The position numbers and the translations under genes were made by a program. Shown one piece after another: positions 29,069-39,899 of a stretch of DNA of 64,000 nucleotides; the first letter of the stretch is position 1, and each line of letters begins with the position of its first letter. This DNA comes from Trema orientale (lineage: Eukaryota; Streptophyta; Magnoliopsida; Rosales; Cannabaceae). The DNA lies in contig JXTC01000055.1 of NCBI GenBank assembly GCA_002914845.1, positions 62,001 through 126,000 of the forward strand, in the 5' to 3' direction. The notes under the pieces were generated by a model, which made no database searches, was not told where the DNA came from, and worked only from the letters and a program-made list of their open reading frames with translations.

Positions 29069-31358
29069 ACATAACTTAAAGACTCGATTTGCAAAATGTG
29101 TATACATATATATTTTGATAAAAACTGACCGAATAGACCAATCTCATAGAAATATATATATATATATATATATATATTACGAATGAAAAAAATATCTATC
29201 AAAATTTAAGAGCACAACGTGGCATATCTATATTAAAATATACAAAATAAATAGCTTGATATAACAAGAGAAAAAATGAATGTACTATTTTTAATAGTGA
29301 TTTCTTGTTAATAACCGTAAAAGACAATAAAAGAAGGGAAAAAAAGAAAATTTAAATCTTCTAACAAACAAAATAAATATTTATATATAAAAAGGGTCTT
29401 AAGCTATAAATTAGTATATGTGGTCATTTACTAATATCAATTTAAAATAATGGACATACACCATGTATTAATTTTCTCTTTTCTATATAAAAATAAGAAA
29501 CACCCTTGGTAAAATTTTACTACTCGTTTTTGAAAAGAAAAATTAAAAAATTTGAGAACAAGTCGTATAGACTTGTATTTGTCTTTGTATATAGATATAT
29601 ATATAAATACTTGTGTACATAATTTATTTTTTTTTTCTAATTCCCTATTAAAAAAAACAGAAAATAAATATGAATCTAAAAAGGTCCTCTAATATTAGAC
29701 TCATTGCAAACTTAGTGAAAACTGTAAACTCAACCAGCCAACAGAAAATACCAGGCAACTCTCCGAGATTGCAAAAATACACCTTTTTTTTGGTATCTAA
29801 TTTTTCTTAGCATGAGAAACTATTGACGTAGTGTGACTTGTTAGACAGTTTGATGATAAATTTAGTCTAGAATTACTTTTAATTCCACACCAGGATGAAA
29901 TATTGGTAATTATATATATGGTATTATGGGGGACCTAGCTTCGGGCCAATTAACAAAATATACAGGATTATGGCAGGATTTTGGATTTGTGTTCATATAT
30001 ATATATATTGGGTATATATATTTGTATTTGCATTTAAAACGTATGAAAATTGGTAAAGAACAAAGTGGTCCTATTGCTGGAATTAACAATACTTCCCCAA
30101 CAGAAATGGAATAATATTGGTGATCCAGACATGAAAGAACTAGTCTAAGAGCTAACGCCCAAAAAAAAAATAATAATTAACACTTTTTTAAATTTGAGTA
30201 TACCACATATAAATATTCTAACAATTAATCCTAACATTAGCAGCTAATTAATTAAAATATTGTTGCAACTAGATCCATGACTTCAGACAGGGAAACGATC
30301 GACTTGCCACTAGGGAAAAAGAAAATCATACGGACTGGCTAGTATTTTTTGTATGAATATTATTATTAATTAAATGAAAAGTAAAAGTCCCACCAAGAGA
30401 ACTTACAGACTTAGGAATAAAAACAAGATTAAAGGATCCAAGTACAGATAAATATCAGCCAAAGGGTAATATACATTAATTTACGATTTTTAGAAGAATG
30501 ACATGTTTTGTACTATGAGCTTCTTTCGAGCACGTATTATCTCGAAGCTTTGTGAAAACAGTGGCCCACGAACTCTGTTGTTGTCTTATATGATCAGTTA
30601 ATAAAAGATACGCCTAATTCTCTCGATATTAATTGGTGGGGTTTTAGGTCATTGGGCATTGAAAATTACCCTAAACTAGATTGCTGGCATGAGAATGATT
30701 GGGAAAAGCATTCAAAAAATGGGTACTGAAAATTAAAGGGTTTGCAGGCTATAAACAAAAAGAGCCAACCTTGCCATGAAATTCCTCTGGGGTCCACGTA
30801 TGTGAATTGTAATAATCATGCATGGAATTTAGCTAAGACTTTTCTTGTTTGTTTATTATTCCTTAATTTCTTTTCATGGGCACGTACGTCCGTAGGGTTT
30901 CAATTTGGAACACACTGCCTTAATTATTCATACCTCAATGAGCCGAAAGGAATGTAAGAACGAACATATTACCATATAAAAGTTCACAACGTAAGCAACA
31001 TTTATGACTTGATCAAACTCACCCGAAGAGTGGGGCGGGGAGGGTAGTTAAGTTGCCTAAGGAAAATTTCAAATTTTTTTTTTTTAAAGACCGTTTCGAG
31101 ATTAATTTAAAAGTCCAATTTGAAAAAAGAACGGTATTTGTGGATGAAAACTTATACGCTTGTAAAAGTTGCCTGCACGATATGAAGTGCAACTAGTTAA
31201 TTATTTATGTTTATGAGAAACCCAAATATAATTTGATACTTGTCCAAATTCATTTAATTTGAAATATGAATATTTTTTAGGATTATATGAAACAATTTAC
31301 CATACAGAAATAACCTATATATATATATATATACATATCCAAATAGGATATCTTATTT
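24243..31358. other. Intergenic spacer between DSE1-like and oxidase genes
   Basis: No gene is supported. 24.32-28.0 kb is the left copy of a duplicated spacer whose right copy is scattered over 35.3-61.6 kb. Simple repeats include TA runs at 24780-24802, 25989-26008, 29023-29066 and 29155-29176, GAA at about 26382-26412, TTC at about 26600-26620, and T at about 27406-27431. About 28510-28670 is repeated at about 28755-28905 in the same orientation (both carry 'gaactttacggcaattaac' or a close variant). Short ORFs here have no coding character. Confidence 0.7.
29023..29066. repeat. TA microsatellite
   Basis: About 22 uninterrupted AT dinucleotides, followed within 120 bases by a second, shorter run (29155-29176). 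Confidence 0.95.
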
Positions 31359-31718
31359 CACTACAAAACTTTTCATTTTTAATCACCACAAAATTTGTGG
31401 CTAAAAGGGAAAATTCGTGATTAAAAAAAAAAACGTTATTATCATTATGTTGTGATTAAAACGTCAGTGGTTAAAAATTTTAGTCACAAAAAAAAATAAT
31501 TTATTGTGAATAAATATATATTTAGTCACAACCAATTTTATTATTATATATATGAGGCTATAATAAAGTATATTTATCATAATAAATATACTTTTGTGAT
31601 TAAATATTATTTTTTAGTTATAAGAAATTTTTACTTATAATTAAATGTCGCTTTTAGTCACAAAAAATTTTGTTGTACCTAAAAAGTTATCACTATATGG
31701 TATTTTTTTTTAGTAGTG
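31359..31718. mobile_element. CACTA-type MITE upstream of the oxidase gene
   Basis: It starts CACTACAAAA and ends TTTTTTAGTAGTG, the inverted CACTA terminus, with a 3-bp duplication TTT on each side (31356-31358 and 31719-31721). The interior has repeated 'gtgattaaa' and 'tagtcaca' motifs in both orientations. It is 360 bp with no coding region. It lies about 0.7 kb upstream of the oxidase start codon. Confidence 0.85.
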
Positions 31719-32250
31719 TTTTATAGACTAAATTAGAATTGTCAAATTCTGATGTTTGATATTAATTACAGTAGATTATTTGGTAAAACTTAAAAAAAAA
31801 AAATGATAATTCAGGGAGCCCTCTAAAATAGCTTAATTTTAACTTCTACAAAATCATATAACAAAATAAATCACAAATTTATTTTAACTTTTAGCTTCAG
31901 TTGATAAAAGCTATGTATAAAGTAATTTAACATGGACCTCGAGAAATAATTAGTAATAATCATATATTCTCAACCAAGAGTACTTACTGGCTTCGTACTA
32001 CTTATAAATTGTTTCAAATTCTGCCTGAAACTTGAAAGCTAACAATTCCATGCAATTAAAATCGAAAGGTTTAATTTATGCAGAATACTAATTAAAGCGA
32101 TCATTATCATCAACCGAACCCTCTCAACCGAAAACAGAATAAGAAAAACGAAAATCAAATTGTTCAAAGATACATTTTAATTATTTTATTAATTCCTCAC
32201 ATTGTGGTCATCTGATCATTTTCAGCCTGAAATCCTTTATAACCGACGCC

Positions 32251-32259
32251 TATATATAA
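32251..32259 (+). promoter_or_regulatory. TATA box of the oxidase gene
   Basis: TATATATAA lies 182 bases before the start codon, at the end of 'cgacgcctatatataaatgc'. Transcription would then start near 32285, leaving a leader of about 155 bases. Confidence 0.65.
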
Positions 32260-32440
32260 ATGCATGAGAGAACTAGCAGAACAGGCCAAAGTACATCTGA
32301 TCTCCCGAGCTCGCTATAGCTCACACATTTAAATCTTTTAAATTTAACAAACCAATTACGTAGATCAAACTTTCAAAAACCAAGTACAGTACTATAATTT
32401 ATAGCCTCAACTAACAAAAGCTAAGCCAGCCGACAAAGAA

Positions 32441-34069
32441 ATGAAGCTGCAGGGTCTAATAATTGTTTATCTCTTCTTTCCCATCACCCTCTTCATTTCC
32501 ACCCTGCTACCGTCTCTGACCAATGCAGCCGGTGGCCAGTGGCAACTCTTGCGGCCAAGCATCGGCGTTTCGGCCATGCACATGCAGCTACTCAACAACG
32601 ACCGCGTCGTCGTTTTCGACCGCACCGACTTCGGCCTCTCCAACCTGTCTTTGCCGGCCGGAAAATGCCCTAAGGGCTTTAAAGACTGCACCGCTCACTC
32701 GGCCGAGTACGACGTCGCCGCCAACACCTTCCGGCCTCTCACGGTGCTGACCGACGTTTGGTGCTCCTCCGGCGCCTTAACGCCGGACGGAACCCTTATC
32801 CAAACCGGCGGTTTCAACAAGGGAGAACGAAGGGTCAGGGTTTTTAAGCCCTGCGGTGATACGAATTGTGATTGGCAGGAGATAAACCTCGGACTTGGGG
32901 TGCGTAGATGGTACGGCACCAATCACATCTTGCCAGATGGCAGGCAGATAATCATCGGTGGCCGGAGACAGTTCAATTACGAGTTCTATCCTAAAGCTAA
33001 AGACAACAAAGTGCACGATTTACCATTCTTAGCTCAGACAACTGACCCCAGAATAGAGAACAATCTATACCCGTTTGTTTTTCTCAACGTGGATGGAAAC
33101 CTATTCGTTTATGCCAACAACCGAGCTATATTGTTAGACTACGTGAGAAACCAGGTGGTCAAAACGTACCCGCAAATACCGGGTGGGGACCCGAGGTCTT
33201 ACCCGAGCACCGGGTCCGCCGTTCTTTTACCGTTGAAGAATATTCAGGCCAGGAACGTGGAAGCTGAGGTTCTGGTATGCGGCGGAGCCCCGAAAGGGTC
33301 TTTTACTCAAGCCTTGAGGGGAAATTTCATCCCGGCATTGAATACTTGTGCCCGGATCAAGATAACCGACCCGAAACCCAACTGGGTCGTGGAGACTATG
33401 CCTTCAGCTAGAGTAATGGGGGACATGATTCTGCTTCCAAATGGCAATGTTCTGCTCATAAACGGAGCGGGAGCGGGAACCGCGGCGTGGGAGTTGGGTC
33501 GGAACCCGAATTTTACCCCGGTAATTTATCGACCCGGAAATAAAATCGGGTCACGATTCGAGCTCCAGAACCCGACTACAATTCCCCGGCTGTACCACTC
33601 CACGGCGGTGCTCCTCCGCGACGGTCGAATTCTGGTCGGCGGCAGCAATCCCCACCCGGGCTACAACTTCACCGGAGTTCTTTTCCCGACGGAGTTGAGC
33701 TTAGAGGCTTTCAGTCCTTCGTATTTGGACAACCCGAATCTTCGGCCGAGAATCGTTTTGCCCGCTTCTCAAACAAAGCTCAAGTACTCACAGACGTTTA
33801 CGGTTCGGTTTCGGCTGACGGGTACATTAGATCCGAATTCGGTGTCAACGACAATGGTTTTTCCGTCGTTTGCAACTCACTCTTTCTCGATGAATCAAAG
33901 ACTGTTGGTACTTCCAACGACAGGTCCAGTGAAGAATTTAGGGAAATCGACGTACCAAGTTGATGTTACGACACCTGGTTCGGGTATTCTTGCTCCCTCA
34001 GGCTATTATCTTTTATTTGTGGTTCATCGAGAGATTCCCAGCCAGGGTATTTGGGTTCTCATCAACTAA
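32441..34069 (+). CDS. Secreted glyoxal/galactose-oxidase-like copper radical oxidase
   Basis: Intact single-exon gene, 542 residues, the usual size of plant aldehyde (glyoxal) oxidases GLOX/GOXL. Residues 1-29 form a signal peptide (hydrophobic core 'GLIIVYLFFPITLFISTLL', likely cut after TNA), so it should act in the cell wall or apoplast. Residues about 48-290 match the Glyoxal_oxid_N domain and about 430-540 the C-terminal DUF1929 domain. The radical-copper site seems complete when compared with fungal glyoxal oxidase and galactose oxidase: Cys108 in 'DVWCSSG' to crosslink Tyr158 in 'RRWYGTN', Tyr385-His386 in 'RLYHSTA', and His480 in 'THSFSMNQR'. Expected reaction: oxidation of an aldehyde or primary alcohol with O2 to give H2O2. 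The substrate is not predictable. The first ATG after the leader is used. AATAAA at 34270-34275 may be the poly(A) signal. The gene is clearly GC-richer than its surroundings. Confidence 0.93.
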   Translation: MKLQGLIIVYLFFPITLFISTLLPSLTNAAGGQWQLLRPSIGVSAMHMQLLNNDRVVVFDRTDFGLSNLSLPAGKCPKGFKDCTAHSAEYDVAANTFRPLTVLTDVWCSSGALTPDGTLIQTGGFNKGERRVRVFKPCGDTNCDWQEINLGLGVRRWYGTNHILPDGRQIIIGGRRQFNYEFYPKAKDNKVHDLPFLAQTTDPRIENNLYPFVFLNVDGNLFVYANNRAILLDYVRNQVVKTYPQIPGGDPRSYPSTGSAVLLPLKNIQARNVEAEVLVCGGAPKGSFTQALRGNFIPALNTCARIKITDPKPNWVVETMPSARVMGDMILLPNGNVLLINGAGAGTAAWELGRNPNFTPVIYRPGNKIGSRFELQNPTTIPRLYHSTAVLLRDGRILVGGSNPHPGYNFTGVLFPTELSLEAFSPSYLDNPNLRPRIVLPASQTKLKYSQTFTVRFRLTGTLDPNSVSTTMVFPSFATHSFSMNQRLLVLPTTGPVKNLGKSTYQVDVTTPGSGILAPSGYYLLFVVHREIPSQGIWVLIN

Positions 34070-34269
34070 TTAATGTAAGGAAAAAATAATTTAAAAAAAA
34101 AAGAAAGAAAAGAGAAAAAAAGTTTCTTTAAGAGAAGAAAAAGTTTCTTTCTCAAATTTTCTCACTTTCTGCCTGATTAAAAGGTTTGCGAATTAATTTC
34201 TTTCATGTAATAAGTATTCAACCAAAGATAACTTTGGTCATATGTTAATTTACACTTTACATTGTATTG

Positions 34270-34275
34270 AATAAA
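34270..34275 (+). terminator. Candidate poly(A) signal of the oxidase gene
   Basis: AATAAA 200 bases after the stop codon. It is a motif only; plant poly(A) signals are loose. Confidence 0.45.
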
Positions 34276-34619
34276 ATCGTGAAGGCTTTGTATTTATGTC
34301 TGAATATAGCGTATAAAATATTTTTCACGGCGAGCTAAATGCATGCAGTCATACATGCTATGCGCTTCTTTTTATTTTTATTTTTATTTTTTTAAATTTT
34401 TAAATTTTTTTTTATTATCATTAATATTATTAAAAATACTTAAGAGATGCAAAGAAAAGGAAAAGTGTGGGTGTCCACAGGTATGGGGTATCTTTATTTT
34501 TTAAAGTTAGTCCTGTTTAGTCAGTATAAAAAGAGATCAAATTCTATGAATTAAATGACGTGAGAATGCCTTGTTATTAAGCTAAATTTTTCGCTAAAAT
34601 TTAGAGAACACATGCTATA

Positions 34620-34961
34620 CTATCGAACAACTGGTCTAGTAATAATGGATTTACCTTGGGAGTCTAAGGTCATGGATTTGAATCCTAGGTAGCTCTTTCC
34701 AGGGTCTTAAATATGAGGGTACGTATTTGCTATCTCAGTGACCGATAGAGAGTGCCCCAATTTTAGCTCTCTATGATGTCGTTCTCGCTAGTTGTTCGGT
34801 GTTGTCAGGTGATGCACCCTACCATTTGGTGGGGATGACCCACCTCCTAAGGTCTTGGCGAATATTTCTGTACGAGGTTGGAGTTCCTATAGTCATGCTC
34901 AAAGAGAGTAGCCACGCCCGTGTCGCCCCCTCCTTCCCTCTTCTTTATCAAAAAAAAGAAA
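34620..34961 (+). mobile_element. tRNA-type SINE with 17-bp target duplication
   Basis: It is flanked by a perfect 17-bp direct repeat, agagaacacatgctata (34603-34619 and 34962-34978). Near the 5' end are pol III-type boxes: 'tggtctagtaataatgg' (box A-like, about 34631) and 'ggatttgaatcc' (box B-like, about 34674). The 3' end is 'tttatcaaaaaaaagaaa'. Length is 342 bp. Long A-tailed target duplications and internal promoter boxes are the marks of a SINE. A 64-codon ORF inside it is incidental. Confidence 0.88.
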
Positions 34962-35036
34962 AGAGAACACATGCTATAGTTAGAGTTAGATAGCATTTAG
35001 TAAAATATTGACATAGAGGTTATTCCTATCATAAAA

Positions 35037-35235
35037 AGTAATGCTATGGGACAGTACTGGTAGTGCTCCTCACCACAATAATGATATGTCAGTCTAGTGT
35101 CAGTCTGTTGTTAAGTGATCACTTTAATTAATAAAATAAGTCCAATATGAGCTTCACGTGAAGTGTAACTATAATTAGCTAGTAACTGACATATCATATG
35201 TTGTTGGGCATCATATGATGTTCCATAACATTACT
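35037..35235. mobile_element. MITE with 11-bp target duplication
   Basis: Ends are 'agtaatgctatgggaca' and, inverted, 'agtaatgttatggaaca'. A second inverted pair lies inside ('atgatatgtcag' and 'ctgacatatcat'). Flanking direct repeat ctatcataaaa (35026-35036 and 35236-35246). The long duplication suggests a Mutator-type origin. Confidence 0.8.
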
Positions 35236-36583
35236 CTATCATAAAAGGGTGAAAACGAAATTACCAGTTTCACACACACTATAAGTGGTCCATAATCCTG
35301 TACACCAAGCACACCCGAAATTATTAGCTCTACTAATTATAGCTTGTAAATATGTAGCTTCTAATTGCTAATGGTTTTTCTCACTGACCTTTTCTCGTCT
35401 GTCGTCTATGATATATGAGGACTGAGTGCCAAAGTTCTTCTTGTGTTTTCGATCTTCTAGTTTATAGTTCGTTTCCGAGTAGTTAGACCAAACAACTGAC
35501 TCAAATTATAAGCTAGAGACTGTGGACATAGGGCCCTCCCTACTTTTGTTTGGGCCTAATGATCAAGTGACTTCGGTGAGATTTGCCAGGGGAAATTTAC
35601 ATCGCTAGTTTAAATTTGGCACAATTTGACTTTTCTAGTTCTCTTTTATAAAATGAAAGTTCTATTATTTTCCACGTAACAAAAAGTCCAAAATGCCTTC
35701 CAATTTAATAACTCTTGTCAAAACTTTGGTCCTTCATTTTTTTTCTTCTTTTTGCTTTTCCTTTTTCTCCATGGCCACCGATCTCCATCCGATCATAACT
35801 CCAATCTCACGAAAAACTAAACCATCTTTCTCTAGCTTTCAAAACCCATAAATCTCTCACTCTATCTTGGACAAAAATCTGGTTTGGATTAATTTCTTCT
35901 CGTTCCATCCCTCTTCAAGAGCTTCTGCTTCTTTCTTCTTCGCCTCTTCAGAGATCCAAGACCCATCTTACCGATTAACTTGAAATGGCTGATGAGCTTG
36001 TGGAGCCAATTAGATGTATGCAGTGGTGCAAAAGTAGGACATCTCAGTTGGATTTATTATGTTGTGCCTCGCCTTGGAATGCGTGAAGATCGAGTAGGCG
36101 ATTGGAGATGGAAGTTGGGAAAGAGAAGGACCTAGGTTTGATTGAAGAAACTGGAAAGCTGAGGAAAAGACACCATAGCATGCAATCTAAGAAGGAGAAG
36201 TTGTGATTGGTTCCTTCTATACCCCCTTCAAGTTTATCTCCAAGTAAGTCCCAAATCTTCTGCCTTTTCCATGGAATAATCATTCTATTCTTTGTTTTAT
36301 ATCAATGTAATAGAGTAATTTTTTTGATTTAGAAATCGAGAAGGAGGATCAAAGTAGTCTTAATTAAATCGGGCAAGTGATCTAGTCATGTGGAGAGATG
36401 TGGCAAAGTCAAGCTTTTGGTTGATAAAATTTGTGACCACTAATGGATTTTAGCACTCATTTTTCTGTGTTTTGTGGTATTGGATTGATTATGACAGTAG
36501 CAATTTTGTGTGTCTGTGTTGGATCGTCACAAATTATGTGACTTTAAATTATGACTGTCAAGAATTATGTGATAATAGTTAAT

Positions 36584-36821
36584 GGTTGCCAATCCAGTAG
36601 TTTTTTTTTTTTTTACCTATATGTAGGTTTTTTTTTTTTGCCATTGGATCATCATCTAATGGTGATCTAATGGCTATAATGAGGTGCACGAAATGACGTG
36701 CATCATTAATACTATTTCTCTCTCTTTCTTTTTACAATAAAAAAATATGCATAATAAATATTTATTAGTCAAAATGATATCTATGTGTAGATAAAAAAAA
36801 ATATCTACTGGATTGGTGCCC
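36584..36821. mobile_element. MITE, family A (copy 2), nested in the MULE-like element
   Basis: Perfect 9-bp duplication atagttaat (36575-36583 and 36822-36830). Inverted ends 'ggttgccaatccagtag' and 'ctactggattggtgccc'. It is the same family as 9225-9473, in the opposite orientation. Confidence 0.88.
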
Positions 36822-37310
36822 ATAGTTAATACATATATAACTATTAATAAATACAATGGCATAGTTTTTATTGTAAAATTATATTTGTATTAGAAAAAAA
36901 ATCATAAAGTCATTGTTGTCTAATGTGAAGGCCTATTTTGCTTTTATAAAATAGACACAATTTTTGTGACTAGCAGTCACAAATTATGATTACATGTCAC
37001 AAACTTATAACTATTACGAATAGTATAGCTGTAGATATCATATATATATATATGACTAGTAACAAAGAAAATGGCAAGGGTTTTTTTTTTTTTAAAAAAA
37101 AATAGATTTATATTAGAAAAATGATATTAAACAATTGTTGGCCAATATGAATACTTATCTTCCTTTTATAAGGTTAGGCACTAATTTTGTAATTGGGAGT
37201 CACAAATTTTGTGATTCACATAACATGTAAAGATTATACAAATCATGATAAAAAAATCTCATAATATTTGTAACGATGTAAAATACACTATGACCATAAA
37301 TCACAAAATT

Positions 37311-37470
37311 TTGACCATGAGTCAGAAAATTGTAACTACGACCTGTATAATTGGGAGGGAAAAATTGGGAGAAAGTATGAAAGATTAGGAAGGAAAGACC
37401 ATGAGTCACAAAATTGTCACTATGACTTGTGCAGTTTGAGGGGAAAAATTTAGAGAAAGTACGAAAGAGA
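37311..37470. repeat. Two tandem copies of a roughly 80-bp unit in the MULE-like element
   Basis: 'gaccatgagtcagaaaattg' ... 'gagaaagtatgaaag' (about 37314-37383) is followed by 'gaccatgagtcacaaaattg' ... 'gagaaagtacgaaag' (about 37399-37467). Confidence 0.75.
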
Positions 37471-37656
37471 GGGGAAATACTGACCTAAAAAGCATAAAAT
37501 GACAGAACGGCAATTTAGAAATGAACATTTTTTCTCTCTCCAAAAGCAACTAAAAAAATCATTTTTTTGAACTATAAATGTCATTTTGAAAAAGTAAACT
37601 AAAAAAATCAATTTGGCCCAAATTTAGACTACCCATGTCAATTTCCCATTTGCCAG

Positions 37657-38707
37657 CACACCTCGACCCCAGACCAAGTTTTCGAATTTAGGGCGGCCAC
37701 CGGGACATAAGAAGCTAGAATTGAGACATAACTACGATACTGATAGCCAATTGAGACTAGTTTAATTAGTCTAAGATTTTTTAAAATATATGTGAGTGTA
37801 TAAGTATGGAGGCTTCAAATCCTAATTTGATTAGTTTATATATAAATTTCATAATAAAGTTTTTAGAAAACAAAACTACAATACTAATCCTTGCTTCAAA
37901 GGCACAAACTTGTCATCAATGGGGCTAATCGGGTACTGTCGCTTTGTCCAAGTTAAGATTAGCTGTTTCGAAAATGTGTTACAAACAATTACCATTAGCC
38001 AACACTTTTATCGATCATTTCAATGATGATTTTATTGCAATTTGTTTGATAGTTGCAGTTGATAAATAACTCAAATAGGCCTTGTTGAAAGTAACATGGC
38101 CATTTTTCCAAAAAAAATAAAAAAAAAAGAGGAAAGTAACATGGCCTTGCTACAGATTTAATCCCACATGGCATTTAGACCTGTTAGCTTATGGACTGTT
38201 AATTACTTCGAAATTTTTTATTTTATTTTTGAGGAATCGAAATTTTTGATTGGGCAGTCCCAGTAAAGTGGTCCCGGACTTATCCGCTTGATGGATCAGT
38301 TAGTTTCTTAGCAACCATCAGTTTTTCAATTACTTATGGTCCATCAAGAGTTTATTTATTTATTTTTTATTCTTTTTGAAATGAAATTCTCTGATGCAAA
38401 TTTTATTATCAATTTTATATTTGATACAAAAAATAGCAAAATGCTAAATTTGATACCAAATTAAATTTTTACTCTAATGCATAATGCTATTTAAAATGCT
38501 AGTTTTAATTTTTTATTATCCAGTAATTGATAATTTCATTTTGTAATTAGTTGAGTGTAAAGAAGTGTATTGATCAAGTGTTGAAAAGTATATAATTAGT
38601 AATTGATTAAACATTAGAAATAGATTTTAATAATTTAAAATTACAATTGTGACAATTTATTCATTTTTATTTAACCAATAACCATTTTTATATCCGTTGT
38701 TTTGAAA
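37657..38707. other. Second copy of the duplicated spacer (middle part)
   Basis: 37657-38340 is similar to 24690-25250. Shared landmarks are 'aagctagaattgagaca' (24732 and 37711), 'ggcacaaact' (24842 and 37900) and 'cacatgg'..'gacctgttagcttatgga' (25099 and 38166). From about 38380 the DNA is AT-rich and unmatched. No gene. Confidence 0.7.
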
Positions 38708-38712
38708 AAACA

Positions 38713-39357
38713 TGTAACATCCCCTAATTTCACGCACGTATGTAAGGACATTTATATAAATATTTAGTGAGATAGGGAGACGCTACTCGACTTAGAATTG
38801 ACAAAATAGTGAAAAATTAAAACTTTTTTTTTTTTAAACTTTCTGTAAGTGACAGGAAAACTTCACTAATAATCATATATAGTCTAATATATACGTATAT
38901 ACACAATCACAAAGTGGACCTCTCACAAAAATATACATAATATACATACACTCAAAATGCTCATACATACAAGCCGCGGTCGGAAAGTCGACAATCCTCC
39001 TCCAAACTTACATATTAGCAGTATCATCTGCAATGTAAGAATACATATGAGTATGAACTCAGTAAGTAATGGATGTAAATGTAACGTGTATATACCAGGA
39101 ATAGACATTCGTATGATTGAGATCTATGTGTATATTGTACTACCTGACAAGACTGTGAATCACATACTGAGCCACTCAGATAACTAATAACTAATAACTA
39201 ATCATAAGCTATCGTATGGAGGTCTCGAGACCCAAATACATCTCAAACCCCTCTGTGTATTGCAGAGGTCTTACCCATACCACTATCAGAGTGTTCCCGA
39301 AGGAACTAAATAATATCCCCGAAGGAACCTAATAATGTCCCCGAAGGAACCAGATTG
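38713..39357 (-). repeat. Truncated 3' LTR of the chromovirus-type element
   Basis: It matches 43399-44052, from TGTAACATCCCC through the short 'gtccccgaaggaacc' repeats, then breaks off into integrase-flanking DNA. It is the last quarter or so of the LTR as read on the minus strand. Confidence 0.85.
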
Positions 39358-39409
39358 TAGCTTGAAAGCTATTATTATAGGAGAATTCAATCAGTGGTAA
39401 ATAGTGATT

Positions 39410-39898
39410 CTATAACCCTTGGAAATCCGTGACACAAGCTCTAAGTATATCTTCTAAGATCTGAATAGTCCTCTCAGCTTGACCATCTGTCTGAGGATGG
39501 AATGCAGTACTAAATTTCAATTTAGTTCCTAGGGCTCGTTGTACGCTTTCCCAGAATTTTGAAGTAAATCTGGCATCCCTATATGAGATTATAGCAACTG
39601 GAATTCCATGAAGTCTAACTATCTCCTTAATGTACAATGCTGCAAGTTTATTTATGGAGTATGTCATAGAAATTAGAATAAAACGAGCTACTTTAGTGTG
39701 TTTGTCGACTATAACCCAAACTGCATCTTGACGAGATACTGTCTTTAGTAATCCAACTACAAAATCCATGGTGATCTCCTCCCATTTCCACTCAGGTAAC
39801 TGAAGTGGTTGTAGTTCTCCTGCTGGTCTCTTGTGCTCAGCTTTAATCTGCTGACATGTTAAACAATGTTCCACAAACTTGAAAATATCATTTTTCAT
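39410..39898 (-). pseudogene. Chromovirus-type integrase, C-terminally truncated
   Basis: Minus-strand reading with zinc-binding 'HCLTCQQIKAEHKRPAG', core start 'WEEITMDFVVGL', and 'FHPQTDGQAERTIQ' with the catalytic Glu. The middle catalytic Asp (SDRD in relatives) is Tyr ('ISYRDARFTSKFW'). The reading ends about 20 residues after the Glu block, where the deletion into the LTR lies; the C-terminal domain and chromodomain are gone. Confidence 0.85.
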
Positions 39899-39899
39899 T

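Larger units (their letters stand above)
35590..37647. mobile_element. MULE-like non-autonomous element, about 2.06 kb
   Basis: Perfect 9-bp direct repeat ATTTGCCAG (35581-35589 and 37648-37656), the Mutator hallmark. Terminal inverted repeats extend at least 70 bp: left 'gggaaatttacatcgctagt' and right, reverse complemented, 'gggaaattgacatgggtagt', both continuing into similar 'ctaaatttgg' DNA. Removing it rejoins the duplicated spacer cleanly. The interior has no transposase. About 35830-36300 is less AT-rich and starts an ORF at 35985 ('MADELVEPIRCMQW') that soon stops; this might be captured gene DNA, but I do not recognise it. About 36490-37470 repeats 'gtcacaaattatgactg'-like units. A MITE sits inside at 36584-36821. 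Confidence 0.85.

Noticed and set aside
28996..29202. 68-codon minus-strand ORF rich in Tyr and Ile
   Set aside because: Translation of TA microsatellites.
32467..33016. Several minus- and alternate-frame ORFs within the oxidase gene
   Set aside because: Shadow frames of a GC-rich conserved gene.
34631..34690. Possible tRNA gene from A and B box motifs
   Set aside because: No cloverleaf can be built; the boxes belong to the SINE promoter.
34799..34993. 64-codon ORF after the oxidase gene
   Set aside because: It lies inside the SINE and crosses its A-rich tail.
39290..39360. Regular 'gtccccgaaggaacc' repeats as a possible CRISPR-like or regulatory array
   Set aside because: They are short subrepeats within a gypsy LTR, present also in the other LTR at about 44005-44052.
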